Below, one piece after another: positions 17,136-25,900 of a DNA stretch of 64,000 bases. Each line of letters starts with the position of its first letter. Within the stretch, counting starts at the first letter, position 1. Origin of the DNA: Brachybacterium halotolerans. GTDB taxonomy: Bacteria > Actinomycetota > Actinomycetes > Actinomycetales > Dermabacteraceae. The position numbers and the translations under genes are program-made. Under the pieces are notes generated by a model. It was not told the origin of the DNA and did no database searches. It was given only the letters and a program-made list of their open reading frames with translations. The stretch is from the NCBI RefSeq assembly GCF_016623465.1, contig NZ_JAEDAJ010000008.1:90151-154150 (forward strand). Direction: 5' to 3'.

Positions 17136-18119
17136 TCAGACGAGGATCTCGCCCTGGATGCCGGTCCTCACCGTCCCGCCGATCCAGATCGTCCCCTCGG
17201 CGTCGACGTCGACGAGCACGCGGCCGTGGCGTCCCAGCCGGGTGCCCTGCCGGACCGTCCACGGCGGGGCGAACCGTCCCCGCTCGAGCATCCACTGCGC
17301 GATGCCGGCGTTGAGGCTGCCGGTCACGGGGTCCTCGTAGCCGGGCGTGCCGGAGACGGGATCGGGCGCGACGAAGCCGCGGACCTCGTAGGCGGGCCCG
17401 TCGGCGCCCGTGGTCGGGGCGTCCGCTGTCGCCCCGACAGCACCGAGCGCGCCGATCTTGCGCCCCGGGATCACCGCGAGATCGGGCTCGAGGTCGAGCA
17501 CGTCCTGCGCCGAAGCGAGCTCGAGCACGCACCAGCCGGCGCCGTTGTCGACCCAGGCGTGATCGAGGACGTCCGCGGGGTCGATGCCGAGCGCCGCGGC
17601 GGCGTCCGCGAGGTGGTCGGCGTCCATCGGTCCGCTGCGCACGAGGGGCGGGGCGGCGAAGGCGAGGTCGTCGCCGTCCACCCGCACCTCGACGAGTCCC
17701 GCACGGCATTCCTGCACGAGGATGCGCTCGTCGGCCGAGCCCGTCGCCTCCCCGCCGTCCGCCTGAGCAGCGAGCCAGGCGAAGGCGCTGCCGAGGGTCG
17801 GGTGGCCGGCGAAGTCGAGCTCGGTCGAGGGGGTGAAGATGCGGACGCGGTAGTCGGCGCCGGGTCGGGTGGGGGCGAGCAGGAACGATGTCTCGGAGAG
17901 GTTCGTCCAGGACGCGATGCGCTGCATCTGCTCATCGCTCAGACCGTCGGCATCGACGACGACGGCGAGGGGATTGCCGGCGAACGCATCCGCCCCGAAC
18001 ACGTCGACCTGTCGGAAGCGCCGGGTGCTCGGCGTCCTCCTGGTCTCGGTGCTCGGGGCGGATGCGGATGCTGCGGCGTCGGCCGCACGGGCGCTGGAGG
18101 CCGCGGAGGGCGAGGTCAT
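17136..18119 (-). CDS. PhzF-family isomerase
   Basis: A 327-residue member of the PhzF/diaminopimelate-epimerase-like fold. After a 30-residue Ala/Ser-rich tail comes the hallmark FRQVDVFGADAFAGNPLAVV, the catalytic Glu76 in NLSETSFL, and FAGHPTLGSA; the second half repeats the fold and ends with DPVTGSLN and IWIGG. In phenazine producers PhzF isomerises a dihydro-anthranilate, but most homologues stand alone, as here, with no phenazine genes near, so the substrate is unknown. CAGGAT (complement 18126-18131) ends 6 nt before the ATG: probable leaderless start. Confidence 0.9.
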   Translation of the reverse strand: MTSPSAASSARAADAAASASAPSTETRRTPSTRRFRQVDVFGADAFAGNPLAVVVDADGLSDEQMQRIASWTNLSETSFLLAPTRPGADYRVRIFTPSTELDFAGHPTLGSAFAWLAAQADGGEATGSADERILVQECRAGLVEVRVDGDDLAFAAPPLVRSGPMDADHLADAAAALGIDPADVLDHAWVDNGAGWCVLELASAQDVLDLEPDLAVIPGRKIGALGAVGATADAPTTGADGPAYEVRGFVAPDPVSGTPGYEDPVTGSLNAGIAQWMLERGRFAPPWTVRQGTRLGRHGRVLVDVDAEGTIWIGGTVRTGIQGEILV

Positions 18120-18162
18120 GGCTCGATCCTGTCAGACCTGCCGTGCCTCGGTCCGCTCGCGG

Positions 18163-19602
18163 TCAGCGGCCGCAGTCGTCGAGGGCCTGGGTCTCGGCGG
18201 TGATCGCCTCGACGCCGTAGTCCTCGCGCTGGGATTCGGGGACGTCGGTGCCCACCAGCGAGGCGCCCGCGGTCTCCTTGAGGAAGAACAGGGCGACGAT
18301 GCCGAAGAGGCAGCCGAACATGACGTACACGGCCGGGAACTCGAGGAACCCGGTCGCGCTCACCACGGCCTCGTTGATCGGCGCGGCGGTGCCGCCGAAG
18401 ACCGACGTGAAGACGTTGTACGTCACCGCGAAGCCCGCGAAGCGCACGTGGGCCGGGAACATCGCGGGGAACGTCGCGGAGATCGTCGAGAGCTGCGGGA
18501 TGTACAGCAGGCCCAGCACCGCGAAGGCGATGATCGCCCACACGAAGCCCTGGCCCATGAGGTAGTACATCGGAAGGGCCATGACGAACAGGCCGATCAT
18601 CGATGTCCACCACATCTTCTTGCGGCCGATGACGTCGGAGAGACCGCCGCAGAACGGCAGCAGCGCCATCATGATGACCTCGCCGATGAGGATCGTCGCC
18701 AGCGATTGGTTCGCCGACATGTTGATCTTGGTCTCGAGGTAGCCCGGCATGTACGTGAGCAGGGTGTAGTTCGCGATGTTCAGCGGGATCACGAGGCCCG
18801 CCATCGTGAGGATCGGCTTCCAGTAGTCGCGGATCAGGCTGACGAACCCGTGGACGGCGGACTGCTGCGCCTCGCCCTCGTGCTCGAGGTCCTGGAAGAC
18901 CGGGGTCTCGTCCAGGCGCGACCGCAGGTACAGGCCGATCAGACCCATCGGCAGCGCGAGGAAGAACGGCAGGCGCCAGCCCCACGAGGCCATGGCGTCC
19001 TCGGAGAGGATGAGCTGCAGGATCAGCACCACGATGGTGCCGAGCGCGAAGCCGCCGAGCGTGCCGAACTCGAGGAAGCTGCCGTAGCGGCCGCGACGCT
19101 TGTCCGGCGCGTACTCGGCCATGAACGTGGCCGCGCCGCCGTACTCGCCGCCCGTCGAGAAGCCCTGCACGATGCGCAGCACCGCGAGCAGGATCGGCGC
19201 GAGGATGCCCACCTGCTCGTAGGTGGGGAGCACGCCGATGAGGGTCGTGGCCAGGGACATGATGATGATCGTGAGGGCGAGGACGTGCTTCCTGCCCAGA
19301 CGGTCGCCGAGCGGCCCCCAGATGAAGCCGCCGAAGGGGCGGGCGATGAAGGAGATCGCGAGGAACGCGTAGGTCCAGAACTGGGCCGCGGAGCCCTCGG
19401 GGAAGAAGTGCGAGGCGATGTAGGTGGCGACCACGGCGTAGACGCCGTAGTCGTACCACTCGGTGGCGTTGCCCATCGCCGAGGCCGCGACCGCTTCCTT
19501 GATGGTCTTGCGAGGCGGGAGATCCGCGAACGGGGTCCCTCCCGTCGTCGTCGTGGGAGGTTCGTCCGGGTGCTTGAACGGGGCTGCGGATGACGTGTTC
19601 AC
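18163..19602 (-). CDS. MFS transporter of the metabolite:H+ symporter (MHS) type
   Basis: A 479-residue 12-helix carrier. The MHS pattern is clear: the first loop ATEWYDYGVYAVVATYIASHFFPEG, the loop 2-3 motif FGGFIWGPLGDRLGRKHVL, and RIVQGFSTGGEYGGAATFMAEYAP. Relatives import proline, betaine, citrate, alpha-ketoglutarate or shikimate with protons. The GTG at 19602 has GGAG just before it; an upstream in-frame ATG (19644) gives an implausible basic tail. The 203-bp spacer 19603-19805 to the divergent M20 gene is AT-richer than average around 19660-19730 and should hold its promoter; I cannot fix the hexamers. Confidence 0.9.
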   Translation of the reverse strand: MNTSSAAPFKHPDEPPTTTTGGTPFADLPPRKTIKEAVAASAMGNATEWYDYGVYAVVATYIASHFFPEGSAAQFWTYAFLAISFIARPFGGFIWGPLGDRLGRKHVLALTIIIMSLATTLIGVLPTYEQVGILAPILLAVLRIVQGFSTGGEYGGAATFMAEYAPDKRRGRYGSFLEFGTLGGFALGTIVVLILQLILSEDAMASWGWRLPFFLALPMGLIGLYLRSRLDETPVFQDLEHEGEAQQSAVHGFVSLIRDYWKPILTMAGLVIPLNIANYTLLTYMPGYLETKINMSANQSLATILIGEVIMMALLPFCGGLSDVIGRKKMWWTSMIGLFVMALPMYYLMGQGFVWAIIAFAVLGLLYIPQLSTISATFPAMFPAHVRFAGFAVTYNVFTSVFGGTAAPINEAVVSATGFLEFPAVYVMFGCLFGIVALFFLKETAGASLVGTDVPESQREDYGVEAITAETQALDDCGR

Positions 19603-19805
19603 GTTTCTCCGATCGACGATGACGCACGGGACTCGCCCCCGCACTCGGATTCGGCCGACGCCTCAGCGTATGTGGCCTACCAGACACATGCCAGAATGCA
19701 CAGCTTCTTACGATTGTGTTCACCGGACATTGCGGGCGGACACGCCCGGACTCATCCGGTCATCGGGCCCCGCGCCGCCCGGGCCATCGCCCGTACAGTG
19801 GGCCC

Positions 19806-21098
19806 ATGACCTCGTCTTCCGCTGTTCCGACCCCTGATCCGACCCTGCCGTCGACCGCTCGCGAGTTCGTCGAGGCCCTCCTCGCGCTCGACACCACCTC
19901 GGACACCGGCAACCTGCCCGCGATCGAGCTCATGGAGCGGGCGCTGCGGGAGGCCGGCGCCGAGGTGCACGTGCTGCCCAGGGGCGACGGGAGGAACGCG
20001 AACCTCGTGGCGACCTTCCCTGCGAACGAGGAGGGCGATCCCAGCGCCGACGATCCCAGCGCCGACGCTCTCTTCGTCGACCCCGAGGACCCGACGCGCC
20101 GCGGCGTCCTGCTCGCCGGGCACGCGGACTGCGTGCCGGTGACGGGCCAGGACTGGGCATCGGACCCCTTCACGCCCACCGAGCGCGACGGACGGCTCTA
20201 CGGCCGCGGCACCGCGGACATGAAGTCCTACCTCGCGATCGCGACGGCGCTCGCCCCCGAGTTCGCGGCCGCCCGGCGCACCGTGCCCGTGCACATCGCG
20301 GCGACCTGGGAGGAGGAGACCACCTGCAACGGCGCCCGCGCGCTCGTCACCCAGCTCGAGGAGCTCGGGATCCGGCCCGCGGTCGCCTTCGTGGGCGAGC
20401 CGACGTCCATGCGGGCCGTGCCCGCCCACAAGTCGATGAACGTGCTGCATGCCGATTTCCACGGCGTCGCCGCACACTCGAGCCTGCTCCCCCACGGCCT
20501 GAACGCGATCCGCTACGCCGCGCGATTCGTGGACTGGTTCCACCGCGAGATCATCGACGACCTGCGCGAGAACGGCCCGCACGATCCCGCCTTCCCCGTC
20601 GCCTGGACCACGGGCGGCGTGAACCTCTTCGACGGCGGCATCGCCACCAACACCGTCCCCCAGGACGTCCATCTGAAGTTCGAGTTCCGCGCCCTCCCGC
20701 AGGTCGACGTCGAGCCGATCGTCGCCCGCATCCAGGAGGAGATCGACCGCCTCGATCAGCAGATGAAGGCCGACGCCCCCGCTGATCCCTCGGACCCCGC
20801 CGCCGCCCAGCGGGTCGGCGCGCAGCTCGACGTCGTCTCCCTGCTCTACGGACTCGACGGCTCGGCCGACGGCCCGGCGGCCCGCGCGGCCGTGGCCCTC
20901 GGCGCCGAGCGCACGGAGAAGAAGGTCACCTACGGCACCGAGGCGGGCATCTACGAGCACGCGGGCATGGCCGCCGTGGTCGTGGGGCCCGGCGACATCG
21001 CCCAGGCCCATGGCACCGACGAGTTCGTGGAGATCACCCAGCTCGAGTGGTGCGAGCGGTTCCTGCGGAACGTCGCGGGGGCGCTCGCGGCCTCCTGA
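19806..21098 (+). CDS. argE: M20 family deacetylase, acetylornithine-deacetylase (ArgE) type
   Basis: A 430-residue dizinc hydrolase. Metal and catalytic residues fit the family: His106 and Asp108 in AGHADCVP, Asp138 in RGTADMKSY, Glu169-171 in TWEEETT, Glu198 in GEPT, and the C-terminal His in AQAHGTDEF. The dimerisation domain lies between. The tail block YGTEAGIYEHAGMAAVVVGPG is ArgE-like, so it probably hydrolyses N2-acetylornithine or another N-acyl amino acid. Many actinobacteria recycle acetyl groups with ArgJ, so a catabolic role is also possible. A 15-bp perfect duplication at 20037-20066 lengthens a surface loop (DPSAD twice). TACAGT ends 6 nt before the ATG: probable leaderless mRNA. 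Confidence 0.85.
   Translation: MTSSSAVPTPDPTLPSTAREFVEALLALDTTSDTGNLPAIELMERALREAGAEVHVLPRGDGRNANLVATFPANEEGDPSADDPSADALFVDPEDPTRRGVLLAGHADCVPVTGQDWASDPFTPTERDGRLYGRGTADMKSYLAIATALAPEFAAARRTVPVHIAATWEEETTCNGARALVTQLEELGIRPAVAFVGEPTSMRAVPAHKSMNVLHADFHGVAAHSSLLPHGLNAIRYAARFVDWFHREIIDDLRENGPHDPAFPVAWTTGGVNLFDGGIATNTVPQDVHLKFEFRALPQVDVEPIVARIQEEIDRLDQQMKADAPADPSDPAAAQRVGAQLDVVSLLYGLDGSADGPAARAAVALGAERTEKKVTYGTEAGIYEHAGMAAVVVGPGDIAQAHGTDEFVEITQLEWCERFLRNVAGALAAS
20037..20066 (+). repeat. 15-bp perfect tandem duplication inside the M20 gene
   Basis: Two exact copies of GATCCCAGCGCCGAC (20037-20051 and 20052-20066) encode DPSAD-DPSAD in a loop before the zinc-site strand. In frame, so harmless. 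Confidence 0.85.
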
Positions 21099-21260
21099 GC
21101 ACCGGCGCGGCTCGCCCGCATCCGCGCCTTCCCATCTCCCGGACGCCTCTCCGGGGCCTCGAGCCCCGTGGCACCATGGACTGCGGTGAGCCGGGAAGTC
21201 TGGTCGGCATCGGGGCATAGAGTGCCCTGATCCCCGACCCCGTCCTGCCCTGGAGGCCCG

Positions 21261-22766
21261 ATGACATTCCCGGCCTGGACGATCGCCCCGTTCGTGCTGA
21301 TGCTCGCGGCGATCGCGATCGCACCGCTCGTCCCCTCGCTCTCGAAGCTCTGGGACCGCCCGCGCAACCAGCTGATCTACGCCCTCCTGCTGGGCCTGCC
21401 CGTCGCGATCGGCGTGATCGCCGTGGGCGAGTGGCACCTGGTCGTCGACGCGCTCGTGGAGTACGGGCAGTTCATCGCGCTCCTCCTCGCCCTGTTCATC
21501 GTCTCCGGCGGCTTCTTCCTGCGCGGCGACATCGCGGCGACGCCGCGCGTGAACACGATCTTCCTCGCGATCGGCGGGGTGCTCGCGAGCTTCATCGGCA
21601 CCACGGGCGCCGCCATGCTGCTGATCCGCCCGCTGCTGAACACGAACCTCGAACGTCGGCACAAGGCGCACACCGTCGTCTTCGCGATCTTCATCGTCGC
21701 CAACTGCGGCGGCCTGCTCACCCCGCTCGGCGACCCGCCGCTGTTCCTGGGGATGCTGCGCGGCGTGCCGTTCACCTGGACCTTCCACCTGCTGCCGATG
21801 TGGCTGTTCGTCAACGCCCTGCTGCTGCTGACGTACTGGGCACTGGACCGCCGGATCATCGCGCACGAGGCGAAGGAGGACGTCTACGCGGACACCGTGA
21901 ACGTGATCCCGCTGAAGCTCGTGGGCGCGAGCAACGCCATCTGGTTCGCGATCATCATCCTCGCGGTCGCGCTCATCCCCTCGCTGGATCCCGACGCGAT
22001 CGTCGAGGGCGATGCGACGTGGACCCAGTACGTGCCCTGGCGGGAGATCGTCATGATCGGCGCGGCCCTGTGCTCGCTGTTCCTGGGCAGCCGCAGCATC
22101 CGCTACGACGAGAACGAGTTCGAGTTCGGGCCCATCCAAGAGGTCGCGGCGCTCTTCGTCGGCATCTTCCTCACCATGATCCCGGCGCTCGCTGTGCTGC
22201 GCTCCGCCGCCCCGTCGCTCCCTCTGAACGAGATCACGCTGTTCGTGTTCACGGGCGGTCTGAGCTCCGTCCTGGACAACGCCCCCACCTACGCGACCTT
22301 CTTCGAGATGGCCTCGCAGCTGCCGGGCGAGCCGCGCGTGGCCGACGTCCCCGAGCTGTACCTGATGGCGATCTCGCTGGGCGCCGTGCTCTGCGGAGCG
22401 ATGACCTACATCGGCAACGGCCCGAACTTCATGGTGAAGTCGCTCGCCGAGACCTCGGGCGTGAAGATGCCCAGCTTCGGCGGCTACGTGCAGCGCGCCG
22501 TCATGTACCTCGCGCCCACGCTGATCGCGATGATGCTGCTGTTCATCGCCCAGCCCCTGTGGCTGAAGGCCATCGGGCTCGCCCTCACCCTGCTGCTGCT
22601 GGGCCGCATCGTCATGCTGTTCGTGACGACCGACGGCGAGGTCGGCGCGGCGCTCGCGCATCTCGACCCCGACGTGCGCGGCACGCGCCCCGCCGTGCCG
22701 CCCGTCGGCCGCAGCCGGAAGCCCGCAGGGGCCTTCGACTCCCCGCCCCGGCCCGATGAGCCCTGA
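21261..22766 (+). CDS. Ion-transporter-superfamily Na+/H+ antiporter (CitMHS_2/NhaD-like)
   Basis: A 501-residue carrier with about 12 hydrophobic segments. The paired motifs 'FIVANCGGLLTPLGDPPLFLGML' and, in the second half, 'GGLSSVLDNAPTYATFFEMA' plus 'AMTYIGNGPNFMVKSLAE' are typical of the NhaD/arsenite/citrate ion-transporter superfamily; the TPLGDPP and DNAPTY blocks are usually annotated sodium:proton antiporter. CTGGAGG precedes the ATG. A likely -10 TAGAGT lies at 21218-21223 within a GGGGCA...TGCCC hairpin. NhaA starts 37 bp downstream on the same strand, so the two are probably co-transcribed as a salt/pH module. Confidence 0.85.
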   Translation: MTFPAWTIAPFVLMLAAIAIAPLVPSLSKLWDRPRNQLIYALLLGLPVAIGVIAVGEWHLVVDALVEYGQFIALLLALFIVSGGFFLRGDIAATPRVNTIFLAIGGVLASFIGTTGAAMLLIRPLLNTNLERRHKAHTVVFAIFIVANCGGLLTPLGDPPLFLGMLRGVPFTWTFHLLPMWLFVNALLLLTYWALDRRIIAHEAKEDVYADTVNVIPLKLVGASNAIWFAIIILAVALIPSLDPDAIVEGDATWTQYVPWREIVMIGAALCSLFLGSRSIRYDENEFEFGPIQEVAALFVGIFLTMIPALAVLRSAAPSLPLNEITLFVFTGGLSSVLDNAPTYATFFEMASQLPGEPRVADVPELYLMAISLGAVLCGAMTYIGNGPNFMVKSLAETSGVKMPSFGGYVQRAVMYLAPTLIAMMLLFIAQPLWLKAIGLALTLLLLGRIVMLFVTTDGEVGAALAHLDPDVRGTRPAVPPVGRSRKPAGAFDSPPRPDEP

Positions 22767-22802
22767 GACCCCGGCACCCCCACACCCGAGGAGAGCCGCA
22801 TC

Positions 22803-24176
22803 ATGACCAGTCGACGACGCACCGAGCACGAGTCCCGACGACGCCGAAGGATCCTCGAGCGCGGCACCTACCGCGAGCACCTGCGCATCGAGCGGATCCT
22901 CACGCAGGAGACCACCGGCGGATTCGTGCTTCTGGGGGCGACCGTGCTCGCCCTCGTGCTCGCGAACTCTCCGCTCGCCCCCGCGTACTTCGGGGTGCGC
23001 GATGCGCATCTGGGCTTCGACGTGGGCAGCTTCCACCTGAACCTCAGCATCGGGCACTGGGCGGCCGACGGACTGCTCGCGATCTTCTTCTTCCTCGCGG
23101 GCCTCGAGCTCAAGATGGAGTTCACGGTGGGCGACCTGCGCTCACCGGGGAAGGCGCTGGTGCCCGTCGTCGCCGCGGCCGGCGGCGTCGCCGTGCCCGC
23201 CGTCATCTTCACGGTCATCAACGTCTTCGGTCCGCCGGGGGCGCTCACGGGCTGGGCGATCCCCGCCGCGACGGACATCGCCTTCGCCCTCGCCGTGCTC
23301 GCCCTGCTGGGCTCGCACCTGCCCAGCGCCGTGCGCACCTTCCTGCTGACCCTCGCGATCGTCGACGACCTCATCGCGATCCTCATCATCGCGATCTTCT
23401 ACTCGAGCGACCTGCACCTGCTCTACCTGGTGCTCGCGATCGTGCCGATCGCCGCGTACCGTCTGCTGGCCACGCGCGCCGAGTCCCTGTTCCGGATCTC
23501 CTACGGCGCGGCATGGTTCCTGCTGCTGCCGCTCGGGGCGATCACCTGGGCGCTGTTCCTGAACTCGGGCGTGCACGCGACGATCGCCGGCGTGGTCCTC
23601 GCCTTCATGGTGCCGGTGCGCTCGCGCACCCGCCTGGGCGCGCAGTACTCGCTGGCCGAGACCTTCGAGCACCGCTTCCGGCCGCTGAGCAGCGGGATCG
23701 CCGTGCCCGTGTTCGCGTTCTTCAGCGCGGGCGTGGCCGTGGGCGGCGCCAGCGGACTCCTCGAGGCCTGGGAGTCGAGCGTCGCGATCGGCGTGGTCGT
23801 GGGGCTCGTGTGCGGCAAGATCCTCGGCATCGTCGGCTCGACGTTCCTGGTCACGCGTCTGCAGCGCGCGAACCTCGATCCCGATGTGCGCTGGATGGAC
23901 CTCGTGGGCATGGCCGCCCTCGCGGGCATCGGCTTCACCGTCTCGCTGCTCGTCTCGGAGCTCAGCTTCGAGGCGTCCGACCCCATGCACGACCACGCGA
24001 AGGTCGGAGTGCTCACCGCCTCGGTGCTCGCCGCCGTGGTGGGCGCGGTGATCCTGCTGCCCCGGGACCGGCACTACAAACAGGTCGCCGAGCGCGAGGC
24101 GGCCGACGCGGACGCCGACGGGGTCCCCGACGTGTTCGGTGGGGATGCGGAGGAGCCCTCGGATCAGCGCCCGTAG
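22803..24176 (+). CDS. nhaA: Na+/H+ antiporter NhaA
   Basis: A 457-residue electrogenic antiporter (2 H+ in per Na+ out in the characterised family). Diagnostic blocks are all present: GGFVLLGATVLALVLANSP, LAGLELKMEF, PAATDIAFALAVLALLG with the conserved Asp, and LAIVDDLIAILIIAIFY with the paired ion-binding Asp-Asp, then GVHATIAGVVLAF. The C-terminal tail is acidic (ADADADGVPDVFGGDAEEPSDQ), possibly regulatory. A GAGGAG site precedes the ATG. It is cotranscribed with the NhaD-like gene and its end overlaps the convergent SDR gene by 13 bp. Confidence 0.96.
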   Translation: MTSRRRTEHESRRRRRILERGTYREHLRIERILTQETTGGFVLLGATVLALVLANSPLAPAYFGVRDAHLGFDVGSFHLNLSIGHWAADGLLAIFFFLAGLELKMEFTVGDLRSPGKALVPVVAAAGGVAVPAVIFTVINVFGPPGALTGWAIPAATDIAFALAVLALLGSHLPSAVRTFLLTLAIVDDLIAILIIAIFYSSDLHLLYLVLAIVPIAAYRLLATRAESLFRISYGAAWFLLLPLGAITWALFLNSGVHATIAGVVLAFMVPVRSRTRLGAQYSLAETFEHRFRPLSSGIAVPVFAFFSAGVAVGGASGLLEAWESSVAIGVVVGLVCGKILGIVGSTFLVTRLQRANLDPDVRWMDLVGMAALAGIGFTVSLLVSELSFEASDPMHDHAKVGVLTASVLAAVVGAVILLPRDRHYKQVAEREAADADADGVPDVFGGDAEEPSDQRP

Positions 24177-24961
24177 GCGCGGGCCGGGATCTGGGTGGCG
24201 AGCTTGCCGCCGGAGACGTCCAGCAGCGTGCCGGTGATGTAGCCCGCGGCGTCGCTCGCGAGGAAGATCAGCAGGTTCGCGACGTCGTCCGGCCTCTCCC
24301 AGCGCCGCAGCGAGAGCGTGTCCAGGAGGCGGTCCTGGGCGTCCTGGGGCATCTCGGCGAAGCCGTTCATCGCGGTGGGGACCATGCCCGGCGCATAGGC
24401 GTTCACCGTGATGTCCCACGGACCGAGCTCGGACGCGAGCACCCGCGTGAACTGGACGACCGCCGCCTTCGAGGCCGCGTAGGCGGCGCTGCCGACGCTC
24501 GGCACGATGGCCGCGAACGACGCCGCGTTGAGGATCCGCCCGCGGCCGGCCTCCTGCATGACCGGGGCGACGGCCCGGCTCATGAGGAACACGCCGCCCA
24601 TGTTCACGTCGAAGCACGCGCGCCAGCGCTCCCACTCGAGGTCGGCGACGGACCCCTCGACGTTGATGCCCGCGTTGTTCACGAGCACGTCGATCGTGCC
24701 ATGGCGCTCGACGATCTCCGAGACCGCGGCGGAGACCGACTCCGGGTCGGCCACGTTGCAGGTGACACGGGTGATCGCAGGGGCCGACGGGGCGCTCGGC
24801 GGAGCCGGATCCGCGGCACCGTCGGATGCGTCCTCGGGGAAGGCGAGGTCCAGGGCGACCACGCGCGCGCCCTCCGCGGCGAAGCGCCCGGCGATCACCG
24901 CGCCGATGCCGCGTGCGGCGCCCGTGACGACCACGACGCGGTCCTTGAGATCCAGCTCCAT
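24164..24961 (-). CDS. SDR family oxidoreductase (glucose/3-oxoacyl reductase type)
   Basis: A 265-residue classical short-chain dehydrogenase. The cofactor loop is TGAARGIG near residue 13, followed by NNAGIN, a catalytic Ser in the AASFAAIVPSVG block, and Tyr-x3-Lys in AAYAASKAAVV; the end (ITGTLLDVSGGK) is typical of FabG-like enzymes. GAGGAGGAGCGAGCG before the ATG supports this start; a longer frame to 25054 lacks conservation signs. It is divergent from a second SDR that is coupled to a GntR regulator, and the shared AT-rich spacer suggests joint control. Substrate may be a sugar, sugar acid or polyol; not determinable. Confidence 0.9.
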   Translation of the reverse strand: MELDLKDRVVVVTGAARGIGAVIAGRFAAEGARVVALDLAFPEDASDGAADPAPPSAPSAPAITRVTCNVADPESVSAAVSEIVERHGTIDVLVNNAGINVEGSVADLEWERWRACFDVNMGGVFLMSRAVAPVMQEAGRGRILNAASFAAIVPSVGSAAYAASKAAVVQFTRVLASELGPWDITVNAYAPGMVPTAMNGFAEMPQDAQDRLLDTLSLRRWERPDDVANLLIFLASDAAGYITGTLLDVSGGKLATQIPARAYGR

Positions 24962-25054
24962 CGCTCGCTCCTCCTCGGTGGTGCGCGTCGAGTCCCCGGT
25001 GCTGAGCGCCGACGCCTCGGTGGTGTGCGTCGACGCTCTCTGCCCGGTGTCCAA

Positions 25055-25080
25055 CGCCGTGTAGAAAAAGCATACTATTC
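25055..25080. promoter_or_regulatory. AT-rich divergent promoter/operator region between two SDR genes
   Basis: Within the 177-bp spacer 24962-25138 the stretch about 25060-25080 (TAGAAAAAGCATACTATTC) is the most AT-rich patch for kilobases. CATACT could be a -10. It is the natural place for the GntR product to act on both SDR genes; I cannot prove the operator half-sites. Confidence 0.4.
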
Positions 25081-25138
25081 AGAGCGACGCGCACGGCACT
25101 CCGCTCGCCGCGCGCACGACGACCCTCCGGAGGACGCC

Positions 25139-25900
25139 ATGACCACGCACGACACCCCGCAGTCCCGAGCGGCCGACGCGCCCGCGGGCCGGGTCCTCTG
25201 GGTGACCGGCGGCGGCAGCGGCATGGGTCGCGCGAGCGCGATCGCCGCCGCCCGCGCAGGGTGGGACGTGGCCGTGAGCGGCCGTCGGGCGGCTGCTCTC
25301 GAGGAGACGGTCCGCGCGATCGAGGACGTCGGCGGGACCGGGCTGGCCCTCCCGCTCGACGTCCAGGACCGCGAGGCCGTGCGGGAGGCGGTCGAGCAGG
25401 TCACCGGCCGCTTCGGACGGCTCGACGGGCTCGTGCTCGCGGCCGGTCTCAACGCGCCGCACAGGCGCTGGGAGGATCAGGACCTCGGCGAGTTCGACCA
25501 GGTCGTGGCCACGAACCTGACCGCCGTGGCGAGTGCGCTGGACGCCGCCCTCCCCCACCTGCGCACGAGCGGCGGCGTCGCCGTCGTCATCTCATCGTTC
25601 GCGGGCTGGAGCTTCCAGCCGGGGGCCGGCGTCGCCTACTCGGCGTCCAAGACGGCGCTCGGCTCCCTGGTGCGCACCCTGAATCAGCAGGAGGCGGGTC
25701 ACGGCGTGCGCGCGTGCCACCTGTGCCCGGGCGACGTCGCGACCGACTTCCTCGACCAGCGCCCCGAGGTGCCCGACGCCGCGGCCCGCGCCGTGATGCT
25801 CAGCCCCGAGGACGTGGCGCACGCCGCCTGCTTCGTGCTCGACGCCCCGGCGCACATGCGCGTGGACGAGCTCGTCGTCTCGCCGGTCTCGCAGGCGTGA
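25139..25900 (+). CDS. SDR family oxidoreductase, divergent
   Basis: A 253-residue short-chain dehydrogenase/reductase. The dinucleotide motif is TGGGSGMG (about 23-30); LAAGLN replaces the common NNAG; the catalytic Ser lies in ISSFAGWSFQ and Tyr-x3-Lys in VAYSASKTAL. The C-terminus (FVLDAPAHMRVDELVVSPVSQA) matches 'serine/clavaldehyde-type' SDRs in which the last residues read V-E-L-x-P. CGGAGGACGCC before the ATG at 25139 sets the start. Its stop overlaps the GntR start (GTGA), so enzyme and regulator are made together. Confidence 0.88.
   Translation: MTTHDTPQSRAADAPAGRVLWVTGGGSGMGRASAIAAARAGWDVAVSGRRAAALEETVRAIEDVGGTGLALPLDVQDREAVREAVEQVTGRFGRLDGLVLAAGLNAPHRRWEDQDLGEFDQVVATNLTAVASALDAALPHLRTSGGVAVVISSFAGWSFQPGAGVAYSASKTALGSLVRTLNQQEAGHGVRACHLCPGDVATDFLDQRPEVPDAAARAVMLSPEDVAHAACFVLDAPAHMRVDELVVSPVSQA

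Noticed and set aside
17136..18119. Phenazine biosynthesis locus
   Set aside because: Only a lone PhzF homologue; no other phenazine genes nearby.
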